Below are positions 1 through 6,474 of a stretch of DNA of 22,564 nt, piece by piece. The number at the start of each line of letters is the position of its first letter. Position 1 is the stretch's first letter. This stretch comes from Gammaproteobacteria bacterium (lineage in GTDB: Bacteria > Pseudomonadota > Gammaproteobacteria > Steroidobacterales > Rariloculaceae). The position numbers were made by a program, and so were the translations under genes. The notes beneath the pieces were generated by a model. It saw nothing but the letters and a program-made list of their open reading frames with translations, made no database searches and was not told the origin of the DNA. Where the stretch lies: assembly GCA_017577365.1 (NCBI GenBank), contig PKRJ01000058.1:1-22564 (forward strand), in the 5' to 3' direction.

Positions 1-259
1 TCAGCGCATGCGCGACCCGCACTTTCTCGCGTGCGGCGCTCAGTGAGATATCGCAGCGGTAATGCAGCCACTCGGCGCAGCTCTGGAATCCCCAAGCGAG
101 CCAGCCCGCGCGCTCGTCGAAGCGGCGAATCAGCACGAGCAGATCGTAGGTGGCGGCGTTGATGCGGCTCGCGAGCGTGACGATCGCCCGGTCGAGGGCG
201 TCGATCGAGGCCCCGCGGTCGTAAGCCGCGGCAATGGCGGCAGCGGAATTGCTCTTCAT
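1..259 (-). CDS. DUF222 / 13E12-family protein (probable HNH endonuclease), N-terminal part only
   Basis: The frame is open from an ATG at 257-259 to the window edge, giving 86 codons with no stop, so the gene is cut by the window. The translation has a helical N-terminus (ALDRAIVTLASRINAATYDL) followed by a stretch around residues 50-86 with GWLAWGFQSCAEWLHYRC and then SAAREKVRVAHAL. This G-x-x-SCAEWL-x-x-R-x-x-x-S-x-x-AARE-x-x-RVA-x-AL pattern is the hallmark of the DUF222 (13E12 repeat) domain, which normally precedes a C-terminal HNH nuclease domain. The HNH part would lie outside the window, so nuclease activity is inferred from the family. There is no strong Shine-Dalgarno sequence before the ATG. 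A LexA-type box sits 30 bases upstream. The plus-strand frame over the same bases has no recognisable motif and is a shadow. Confidence 0.82.
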   Translation of the reverse strand, partial: MKSNSAAAIAAAYDRGASIDALDRAIVTLASRINAATYDLLVLIRRFDERAGWLAWGFQSCAEWLHYRCDISLSAAREKVRVAHAL

Positions 260-288
260 TTGATGCCCCGGCTCTGAGAAGAGAAATA

Positions 289-304
289 CTGTATTTTTGA
301 ACAG
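289..304 (-). promoter_or_regulatory. LexA (SOS) box upstream of the DUF222 gene
   Basis: CTGTATTTTTGAACAG is an exact match to the CTGT-N8-ACAG core known for LexA of E. coli and relatives, with an A/T-rich centre and a flanking TA (TACTGT) as in strong boxes. It lies 30 bases upstream of the DUF222 start codon, on top of the best -10 candidate, where repressor binding would block transcription. It sits in one of the few A/T-rich patches of the window. Control by LexA is inferred. Confidence 0.68.
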
Positions 305-318
305 AGACGGGCTTGCAA
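290..318 (-). promoter_or_regulatory. candidate sigma70-type promoter for the DUF222 gene
   Basis: On the minus strand TTGCAA (318-313) is followed after 17 bases by AATACA (295-290). The -35 is a fair match and the -10 a weak one. The overlap with the LexA box makes the placement more believable than the hexamers alone would. Confidence 0.35.
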
Positions 319-399
319 GAACCCTTAAAACTGCCGGGAAACAACGGAAATTCAACAACCGAACGGAAGCGATCTTCGTTCAGCGCCAGTGGCGTTAGG

Positions 400-1038
400 C
401 TACGGATCGTTGGTCGCCGCCGTGACGCCCGTGCGAAGCAAGACGGGGCTTAGAGAGCAGCCGTCGAAGCCGTTCATCTCGAGCAGCCGCCGCCACAGCC
501 GTTCCTTCTCCGCGCCCGGCAGCGTCTCCGCCCACGCCCACGCGGAGGCATAGTCGTAATCGGCCTTCCAGCTCGATTCAGTCGCGATGCGCTGCCTCGC
601 GAACTCCTCGCCCCACACGTCGGCCCACACGCGATCGAGGATCAGATAGAGCGTCCTGTGGCCGTCGACGCCGTCGAGCCGCTCGACGAGCTGCCAGAGA
701 TGCCGATGGCCAAGCTCGTGCACGAGCGTCGACTGCTTGACCTCGCGCGAGTAGCCGGCACGCAGCCGCATCGGATAATGCGGACCGCCGGAATGGCTCG
801 GCGCGTCGTCGACGATCGCCGCGAGCCTCGTCTCCGAGAACGGCAAGCACGTGCGTGCTTCGAGCGCCGCGACGATACGCTCTCCGAACTCTTTCCAGAT
901 CGCCTCGTACGCGCGCGCCGCCGGAGCATGCGCCGGCGTCATCGGGATGAAGTCGATCTCGACGCGAGTATCGCCGCAAGCCTCGCCAGCGAGAAACAAC
1001 ACGCATACTGCGACCGGCACGCGGCGTGACAGGCGCAT
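400..1038 (-). CDS. exported zincin-like HExxH protein of unknown function
   Basis: This is a 212-residue protein starting at an ATG with GGGAGG seven bases upstream. The N-terminus has two arginines, a hydrophobic run (residues 8-18) and a polar stretch beginning CGDTR, consistent with a Sec signal peptide. The cysteine is not in a clear lipobox. The key motif is VHELGHRH, with H107, E108 and H111 forming an HExxH zinc site. Acidic residues in WADVWGEEF (about 139-146) could supply a third ligand. Six tryptophans lie in the second half. HExxH in an exported protein suggests a periplasmic or secreted metallopeptidase-like fold, but I do not recognise the family and substrate is unknown. It is 102 bases downstream of the TonB-dependent receptor on the same strand and may be co-transcribed with it. 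Confidence 0.72.
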   Translation of the reverse strand: MRLSRRVPVAVCVLFLAGEACGDTRVEIDFIPMTPAHAPAARAYEAIWKEFGERIVAALEARTCLPFSETRLAAIVDDAPSHSGGPHYPMRLRAGYSREVKQSTLVHELGHRHLWQLVERLDGVDGHRTLYLILDRVWADVWGEEFARQRIATESSWKADYDYASAWAWAETLPGAEKERLWRRLLEMNGFDGCSLSPVLLRTGVTAATNDP

Positions 1039-1108
1039 CGAACGGCCTCCCTATCGATCGAATGCTCCCAGATCGTCGCGGTAAACGCTCGACCGGTCAA
1101 CGCGACGT

Positions 1109-1124
1109 CGTTCGACGACGAACG
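1109..1124 (-). terminator. short hairpin after the TonB-dependent receptor gene
   Basis: CGTTCG and CGAACG form a perfect 6-bp stem around a 4-base loop, 16 bases past the receptor stop codon. No T-run follows on the minus strand, so it may only attenuate or stabilise the message. Confidence 0.28.
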
Positions 1125-1140
1125 GCGCGGAAAGCCTCGC

Positions 1141-3591
1141 TCAGAAGTTGTAGCTCAACGTCAATCCGTAGCGCCGCGGCGGCAGGTAAGTCACGCCGAT
1201 CACGCGCGCGGTCGCGAGCGCGAACGTGCTGCTCGCACGGAGGACGTCGTTCACGTTGGTCATCCAGAGCTCGGCCTGGAGACGCTCGTCGGACGACGTA
1301 TAGAGCACGCCGAGATTCGTCATCGTGTACGACTCGGCGCCCTCGATCAGGCGCGCGAACTCGGTGTAATAGGTATCGTCACGGTAGAACACGTCGCCGA
1401 ACACCGAAAGCGTTCCGCCGGCGATCTGCACGGGAATGTCGTACTCGGCGTGCAGGCTCGCGGACCACTTCGGCGAGTTGCGCGTCGGGTTGCCTGCGAG
1501 CTGGATCTCGGGCTCGTTCGGGTTGAAGCCCGTCGGGTCCTCCGGGAACTCGGGCGCCCCCGGAGTCAGCACGTTGCGCGGATTGAACGGATCCTTGGTG
1601 AGAAAGTCGTCGTACTGCGAGTCGAGATAGGCGATCGACGTGCTGAAACGGAAGCGATCCGTGAGGTTGCCGAAAAGCTCGATCTCGGCGCCTTCGGCGG
1701 ACGTTTGCGCCGCGTTCTCGAAGATCGTGCTGAATCCCGCGGGACCGCCGCTCACGGTCTTGTTGATCTGCTGCCCTTCGAGCTCGTACGCGAATACCGC
1801 GACGTTCAGCGCGAGCCGTCCCCCGAGCACCGTCGTCTTGAGCCCGGCTTCGATGTTCTCGACCGTCTCCGGATCGACGATGATCGTGCTGCCCGCCGCG
1901 TTCTCGCCGGCGCCCGCCTTGAAGCCTTCGGTCGCGGTCACGTAGATCAGCGAGTCGCGCTCGCCGCCCGGCCGCCACTCGATGCCGAAAGCCGGCGTGA
2001 AATCCTCGAACGTGCGCGCAACCGACGTGCCCGAGGTCGTCGTGATCAGGATCGGACCGAGCCCGTTCCGCGCGACGACGAACGACGGGTTCGCGGACGT
2101 GCGCTTCTCGTCGTTGTAGCGCCCGCCGACCATCACCGACAGGCGATCCGTGAGGTGGAACACCGCCTGTCCGAAAATCGCCCAGACCTCCGTGCCGAGA
2201 TCGGACTTGAGGCATACGCGCTTCGGCGGCGGCACGTCCATGCCCGCGATGCCGCCTCCCCAATGCTCGAACGTGTCGCACATGTTGAGCGGGAACTCGG
2301 GCCCGATCGGCACCGCGGGCACGAAGACCCCGTCGATCGAGAGGCCCGTCGGTCCGATCGGCGGAAACGCTCCGCTCGCCGGATCCGCCATGGTGTCGAG
2401 AATGTGCGGCTGGCCGAGCAGCGGCGTCAGACCGACCGTGTCGACCGGCTCCTGGTCCTCCTCGAAATAGAAGAGCCCGAACACGGCGTTGACGCGATCG
2501 GTGTCGTAGTTCATCTGGAACTCGGTGCTCCACTGATCGCTGTCGACGTCGCGGCGTTGCACGCTCGTGTTGAAGCCGTTCGTCGCGAGGCTGCTCACGA
2601 CCGCGGAGAGATCGAGGTCCTGCTGAATGTAGCCCTCGTATTCGCGGCGACTCGTGATGTTACGCAGGGTGATGCGGTCGTTGATTCCCCAATCGACGGT
2701 GGACGTCAGCGACCAGGTATCGGCCGTGCTCTCGGGATCGAACTCGGACGCGAGATCTCGAGGCTCGGCGGCATAGCCGCCTCCGCCGGGGGACGCGAGC
2801 CGCGGTATGCCCGGATAGCTTTCCGCGCGGAACTTCAACGCGCGCGACGCGTCGCGCTGCGTGTAGATCTCGCCCGTGAGGAGCCATGAAAGCGAGTCCG
2901 ACGCGAGAAACTGCAAATGCCCGCGCGCCATCTGACGATTCAGATCGTCGATGTCGCGGCCGGTGACCGGGTTCTCGCCGAAGCCCGAATGCGAGTCGCT
3001 TTTCACGGCGAACCGGCCGAGCACGCGATCGGTGATCGGGCCGCTGAACGCGGCCTCGATATCGAGCTGGTCGTAGTTGCCGACCGTCACGCGCGCGTAG
3101 CCCTCGAACTCCGTCGTCGGCTTTCTCGTGATCAGATTCACCGACCCGCCGACGGCGTTCCGTCCGTAGAGCGTTCCTTGGGGGCCGCGCAGGACCTCGA
3201 CGCGCTCGAGATCGAAGAGCGACGTGAGCTGCGCCTCGGCACGCGAGATCACCACGCCGTCGACGTGCATCGCGACGCCCGTCTCGCTGCCGGTCGTCGA
3301 CGTGTTCGCGCCCACGCCGCGGATGAACAGCTTTGCCATGTTGAAGTCATTGCCGAGCGTGATGCTCGGCACGGCGAACTGCAGGTCCTCGAGGGTGTCG
3401 ATCTGCTCCATCTCGAGACGCTGCTCGTTGATGACGGATACGGCCGCACCGACGTCCTGCAGCGCCTGCTCGCGCCGCTGCGCCGTGACGATGACCTCCT
3501 CGATCTGAGCGGTCGCGGGGATCGACGGTAGAAGCAGGAGAGCCGCGGCCCACGGCAGCGCGCCGGGCAGCGGGGTACGAGTGGTATGCAT
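1141..3591 (-). CDS. TonB-dependent outer-membrane receptor
   Basis: An 816-residue gated outer-membrane channel that imports a scarce nutrient using energy from TonB-ExbBD. I take the start at 3589-3591 because GGAGG lies seven bases before that ATG and the protein then begins directly with a signal peptide (cleavage near PATAQ, residue 29). A longer frame to 3666 adds 25 residues unlike a signal sequence. A TonB-box-like IEEVIVTAQRR (30-40) follows the signal, then the plug domain with IRGVG, DLERVEVLRGPQGTLYGRN and GGSVNLITRKP. The remainder is beta-barrel, ending in the typical aromatic terminus LTLSYNF. Two cysteines flank a loop near the middle (MCDTFEHW and KRVCLKSD), possibly an extracellular disulfide. 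The substrate cannot be told; no siderophore or sugar genes adjoin it. This subtype is common in Sphingomonads and marine or soil gammaproteobacteria. Confidence 0.94.
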   Translation of the reverse strand: MHTTRTPLPGALPWAAALLLLPSIPATAQIEEVIVTAQRREQALQDVGAAVSVINEQRLEMEQIDTLEDLQFAVPSITLGNDFNMAKLFIRGVGANTSTTGSETGVAMHVDGVVISRAEAQLTSLFDLERVEVLRGPQGTLYGRNAVGGSVNLITRKPTTEFEGYARVTVGNYDQLDIEAAFSGPITDRVLGRFAVKSDSHSGFGENPVTGRDIDDLNRQMARGHLQFLASDSLSWLLTGEIYTQRDASRALKFRAESYPGIPRLASPGGGGYAAEPRDLASEFDPESTADTWSLTSTVDWGINDRITLRNITSRREYEGYIQQDLDLSAVVSSLATNGFNTSVQRRDVDSDQWSTEFQMNYDTDRVNAVFGLFYFEEDQEPVDTVGLTPLLGQPHILDTMADPASGAFPPIGPTGLSIDGVFVPAVPIGPEFPLNMCDTFEHWGGGIAGMDVPPPKRVCLKSDLGTEVWAIFGQAVFHLTDRLSVMVGGRYNDEKRTSANPSFVVARNGLGPILITTTSGTSVARTFEDFTPAFGIEWRPGGERDSLIYVTATEGFKAGAGENAAGSTIIVDPETVENIEAGLKTTVLGGRLALNVAVFAYELEGQQINKTVSGGPAGFSTIFENAAQTSAEGAEIELFGNLTDRFRFSTSIAYLDSQYDDFLTKDPFNPRNVLTPGAPEFPEDPTGFNPNEPEIQLAGNPTRNSPKWSASLHAEYDIPVQIAGGTLSVFGDVFYRDDTYYTEFARLIEGAESYTMTNLGVLYTSSDERLQAELWMTNVNDVLRASSTFALATARVIGVTYLPPRRYGLTLSYNF

Positions 3592-3714
3592 CTGAAGTCC
3601 TCCGTCCGCGAGCACGACGATCCGGAGAGCGCTTCGAGAAGGATCGCGCGGGACGGCGAGCGTCACGCGGCGATTGCCGCATCACGGCATGCAGGATGCG
3701 TACCAGAGGAGGTC

Positions 3715-3740
3715 ATCCGAGACCGCGCACGGTCTCGGAT
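3715..3740. terminator. perfect 10-bp hairpin between the HDOD and receptor genes
   Basis: ATCCGAGACC (3715-3724) and GGTCTCGGAT (3731-3740) are exact inverted repeats around a 6-base loop. It begins 18 bases past the HDOD stop codon, where a terminator would be expected, but no T-run follows on the minus strand. It also lies about 124 bases upstream of the receptor start, so a regulatory (operator or leader RNA) role is possible. Confidence 0.42.
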
Positions 3741-3758
3741 ACGATCATCGACAAGACG

Positions 3759-4619
3759 TCAATCCATCAGCGAGCTCGTCAAGGAGCGAAGCTCGGCCGC
3801 ATGCTCCTCGAGCACCTCGGACGGATGCTTTTCCGCGGCCGCGGCGAGTCTGTCGACGACCGGGCACATCACGTCCTCCTGGGCGTTCTCGTCCGTGAGA
3901 AACTTCGCGGCGATCAGGACATCCGTGACCGTGATCGTGCCGGCGTCGTGATCGAGATCGTCCTGGTGCTCGACCGCGTGCTGCAGCGTTTCCGGCAAGC
4001 CCCAGCTCGCGAGCAGCATGCGTGCGATCTCGCCCTGATAGGCGGCCGCGGCCTTCGCGAGCTCGGCGTCGGGCGCGCCGCCGATGCCTTCCGCGCGCAT
4101 CACGATATAGAGACGCCCCATCACGTGCAGCAGGCCCGCGAGGAGCGCCTGATCCGGATTGACGCGCGTGCAGTGCTTCGCGAGCACGTAGCACGCCGCC
4201 GCGACCTTGAGACTCGTGCGCCAGATGGCCTCGATCTCCGCCCGCGCCGACGGGGAATACGTCTCGCGCAGGCGAAGCTGATGGATCGCGTACGCGACCG
4301 CGATCGAGCGCACGAGATTGAAGCCGAGTCGGCTCACCGCGGTGCGCAGATCCGTGACCTCGGGACCGGCGCGCCGAAACTGAACCGAGTTCGCGATCTG
4401 CAGCGCGCGGGCCGCGAGGGCCGGCTCCGAGCTCAGCACCTTGACGACGTCCTCGGCGCTCGCATCCGGCGACTGCATCGCGCGCTGCACGCGCAGCACG
4501 GCCTCCGGGAAGCCGGGCAGCTCGAGGCGGTCGTCGCGGATGTCCTCGGCGATCTTCGCCATCAAAGACTCGATCGGCGACTCGATCGGCTCCATGTCGA
4601 CGGCGGCTTCAGGCGACAT
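3759..4619 (-). CDS. HDOD-domain signalling protein
   Basis: A 286-residue cytoplasmic protein. After a 30-residue leader, an HDOD domain runs from about 31 to 230: LPGFPEAVLRVQRAM, then LSSEPALAARALQIANS, AVSRLGFNLVRSIA, and the core GLLHVMGRLYI (162-172). The equivalent of the HD catalytic pair reads HV, as expected for HDOD proteins, which are related to HD-GYP phosphodiesterases but not catalytic. Family members work as adaptors in motility, biofilm, cyclic-di-GMP or stress signalling; which applies here is unknown. AAGGAG stands just before the ATG. It lies 67 bases downstream of the RidA-family gene on the same strand and could share its transcript. Base use resembles the neighbours. 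A start at the in-frame Met9 is possible. Confidence 0.9.
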   Translation of the reverse strand: MSPEAAVDMEPIESPIESLMAKIAEDIRDDRLELPGFPEAVLRVQRAMQSPDASAEDVVKVLSSEPALAARALQIANSVQFRRAGPEVTDLRTAVSRLGFNLVRSIAVAYAIHQLRLRETYSPSARAEIEAIWRTSLKVAAACYVLAKHCTRVNPDQALLAGLLHVMGRLYIVMRAEGIGGAPDAELAKAAAAYQGEIARMLLASWGLPETLQHAVEHQDDLDHDAGTITVTDVLIAAKFLTDENAQEDVMCPVVDRLAAAAEKHPSEVLEEHAAELRSLTSSLMD

Positions 4620-4686
4620 GACTCCTTACCGTGCGATCCATCACGCTTTCGCGTTATCGGCACGTCGGCGAAGAACTTGAGCCCGT

Positions 4687-5085
4687 TCAGCCGGCGGCCG
4701 CCGTCGCTTCGATCTCGACGAGAAGATCGGGATGCGCGAGGCACGCGACGCCGAGCAGAACGCCCGGCGGCTTCACCGGCAGCGGCCCGAGACGCGCGTC
4801 GACGACGTGCCTCGCCGCCTCGAAGGCGGCCATGTCGGTGACGTAGTAGTTGAGCCGGACGACGTTCGCGAGCGTGAGCCCCGCTTGCGACAACACCGTC
4901 TCGAGGTTGTCGAACGCCCGCCCGAGCTGCCCGGCCATATCCCCGACGTGCAGCGCTCGGCCGTCGGGACCGACGGACGTCTGTCCCGCGATGAACACGA
5001 GCCGCTCCGCGCCGCGGACATCGACCGCGTGCGAGAAGTTGAGCCGCTCCTGCCAAGTCCACGGATTGATCGGAATCGTCTCCAT
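4687..5085 (-). CDS. RidA-family (YjgF/YER057c/UK114) protein lacking the deaminase arginine
   Basis: A 132-residue single-domain protein. The start at 5083-5085 is preferred because GGGGAGGAG precedes it by about six bases; an ATG six codons earlier overlaps that ribosome site. Family features are FIAGQTSVGPDG (31-42), AFDNLETVLSQAGLTLANVVRLNYYVTD (57-84) and the C-terminal VEIEATA (123-129). Archetypal RidA hydrolyses reactive enamine/imine intermediates using an arginine (Arg105 in E. coli). The aligned segment here reads VKPPGVLLGVACLAHPD, with glycine 108 at that place, so ordinary 2-aminoacrylate deaminase activity is unlikely. It more likely belongs to one of the Arg-less Rid subgroups, often tied to catabolic operons. 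It is divergent from the persulfide dioxygenase gene across a 192-base gap and upstream of the HDOD gene. Confidence 0.88.
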   Translation of the reverse strand: METIPINPWTWQERLNFSHAVDVRGAERLVFIAGQTSVGPDGRALHVGDMAGQLGRAFDNLETVLSQAGLTLANVVRLNYYVTDMAAFEAARHVVDARLGPLPVKPPGVLLGVACLAHPDLLVEIEATAAAG

Positions 5086-5277
5086 CACGTGCTCCTCCCC
5101 CAATTCACCGCGACGGCCGGTCTACTATGCCCGTTCGGCGCGGCCGATCCCAGCTCCGCGCCGCGATCGGCGGCACGGCGTATCCGCCATCCGGGCTCGC
5201 GCGCCTATCGCGACGCCGGCCGATGCCGCATGCTTCCGAGCGTCGATACTCGCGCCCGCGAACCGGGAGGCCGCGCC

Positions 5278-6339
5278 ATGGCTCTCGTCTTCCGCCAGCT
5301 GTTCGACGCGCGCTCGGCGACCTACACCTATCTGCTCGCGGATCCCGAGACGAGGGAAGCGGTGCTGATCGATCCGGTTTTCGAGCACGCTCGGCGCGAC
5401 GCGGCGTTGATTCGCGAGCTCGAGCTTCGGCTTCGCTACACGCTCGACACGCACGTGCACGCCGACCACGTCACCGGCGCGTCGATGCTCAGGGCGTGGA
5501 CCGGCTGCCGCATCGCGATATCGGCCGCCTCCGGCGCGTCGGGTATGGACATCGCGCTCCGCGACGGCGACCGCATCAGGTTCGGCGAGCATGCGCTCGA
5601 GGCGCGGGCGACGCCGGGACACACGAACGGCTGCATAACCTTCCTGCTCGACGGCGCACGCGCCGCGTTCACCGGCGATGCGCTCATGATCCGCGGCGCC
5701 GGCCGCACCGACTTTCAACAGGGGGATCCGCACAGGCTCTATCGCTCGATCGTCGACGTGATCTTCAAGCTGCCCGACGAGTGCCTGATCTATCCGGCGC
5801 ACGACTATCGCGGCCTCACGTCGAGCAGCGTCGGCGAGGAGCGCCGCCACAATCCGCGCATAGGCGGCACGCGCGACGAGAACGATTTCGTCGGCTACAT
5901 GCGCAACCTGCACCTGCCGCACCCGAAGCAAATGGATGCCGCGGTGCCCGCGAACTTGCGGTGCGGCGATATCGAAACCTCGTCGGCCGTGCCGGAGCGA
6001 GCGTGGGGGCCGCTCCGCTACACGTACGCCGGCATCGACGAGATCGAGCCCGAATGGGTCGCCGAGCACGCCGACGCCTTGCAGATCGTCGACGTCCGCG
6101 AGCCGCACGAGTTCATCGGCGGGCTCGGCCATATCCCGAGCGCGATGCTGATCCCGCTCTCGGAGCTGCCGCGCCGAGCCGCCGAGCTCGACCGAGACCG
6201 GCCGATCGTGACCGTATGCCGCTCGGGAGGACGCTCGGCGCAAGGCGTCGTGCTGCTCGAGAAGGCAGGCTTCGCGAAGGTCGCGAATCTCGCAGGCGGC
6301 ATGCTCGCGTGGCGCGAGCGAGGGCTGCCCACGTCGTAG
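5278..6339 (+). CDS. persulfide dioxygenase-rhodanese fusion (ETHE1-type)
   Basis: A 353-residue cytoplasmic enzyme of sulfide/persulfide oxidation. The ATG at 5278 has GGGAGG seven bases upstream; longer open frame to the left is spurious. Residues 1-230 are a metallo-beta-lactamase fold of the ETHE1 type: THVHADH (58-64), PGHTNG (114-118), FTGDALMIRGAGRTDFQQGD (131-150) and YPAHDY (172-177). His59, His115 and Asp134 align at a constant offset of 20 with the iron ligands of human ETHE1 (His79, His135, Asp154), recalled from memory. A rhodanese domain occupies about 255-353 with VDVREPHEF and the active loop CRSGGRS (Cys314). The known reaction is oxidation of glutathione persulfide to sulfite, with the rhodanese moving sulfane sulfur to or from glutathione or thiosulfate. 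Such fusions are known in Burkholderia. No sulfide:quinone oxidoreductase is in the window. Confidence 0.93.
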   Translation: MALVFRQLFDARSATYTYLLADPETREAVLIDPVFEHARRDAALIRELELRLRYTLDTHVHADHVTGASMLRAWTGCRIAISAASGASGMDIALRDGDRIRFGEHALEARATPGHTNGCITFLLDGARAAFTGDALMIRGAGRTDFQQGDPHRLYRSIVDVIFKLPDECLIYPAHDYRGLTSSSVGEERRHNPRIGGTRDENDFVGYMRNLHLPHPKQMDAAVPANLRCGDIETSSAVPERAWGPLRYTYAGIDEIEPEWVAEHADALQIVDVREPHEFIGGLGHIPSAMLIPLSELPRRAAELDRDRPIVTVCRSGGRSAQGVVLLEKAGFAKVANLAGGMLAWRERGLPTS

Positions 6340-6418
6340 AAGCGAAAGAACCGGTCGCCCCCTTCCGGCTCCCCTTCCCCGCGCTCGCGGCAGCCGGCCG
6401 TCGTATCATTCGGGCGCG

Positions 6419-6438
6419 GCTCGCCGGCGCGGGCGAGC
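6419..6438. repeat. GC-rich inverted repeat upstream of the phosphoesterase gene
   Basis: GCTCGCC (6419-6425) and GGCGAGC (6432-6438) form a 7-bp stem with a 6-base loop, 80 bases after the persulfide dioxygenase stop and 36 bases before the next start. There is no T-run. It may be a weak terminator of the upstream gene or a leader structure. Confidence 0.25.
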
Positions 6439-6474
6439 GTCGCGCGGCACTTGCTCGACTCGGAAAAGGAGACG

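Noticed and set aside
62..277. 71-codon plus-strand frame at the left edge
   Set aside because: It lies opposite the DUF222 frame, which has a clear family signature; this one has none and runs through the LexA-proximal leader.
3592..3666. Upstream 25-codon extension of the TonB-dependent receptor
   Set aside because: It would bury the signal peptide, and the internal ATG at 3591 has GGAGG at ideal spacing.
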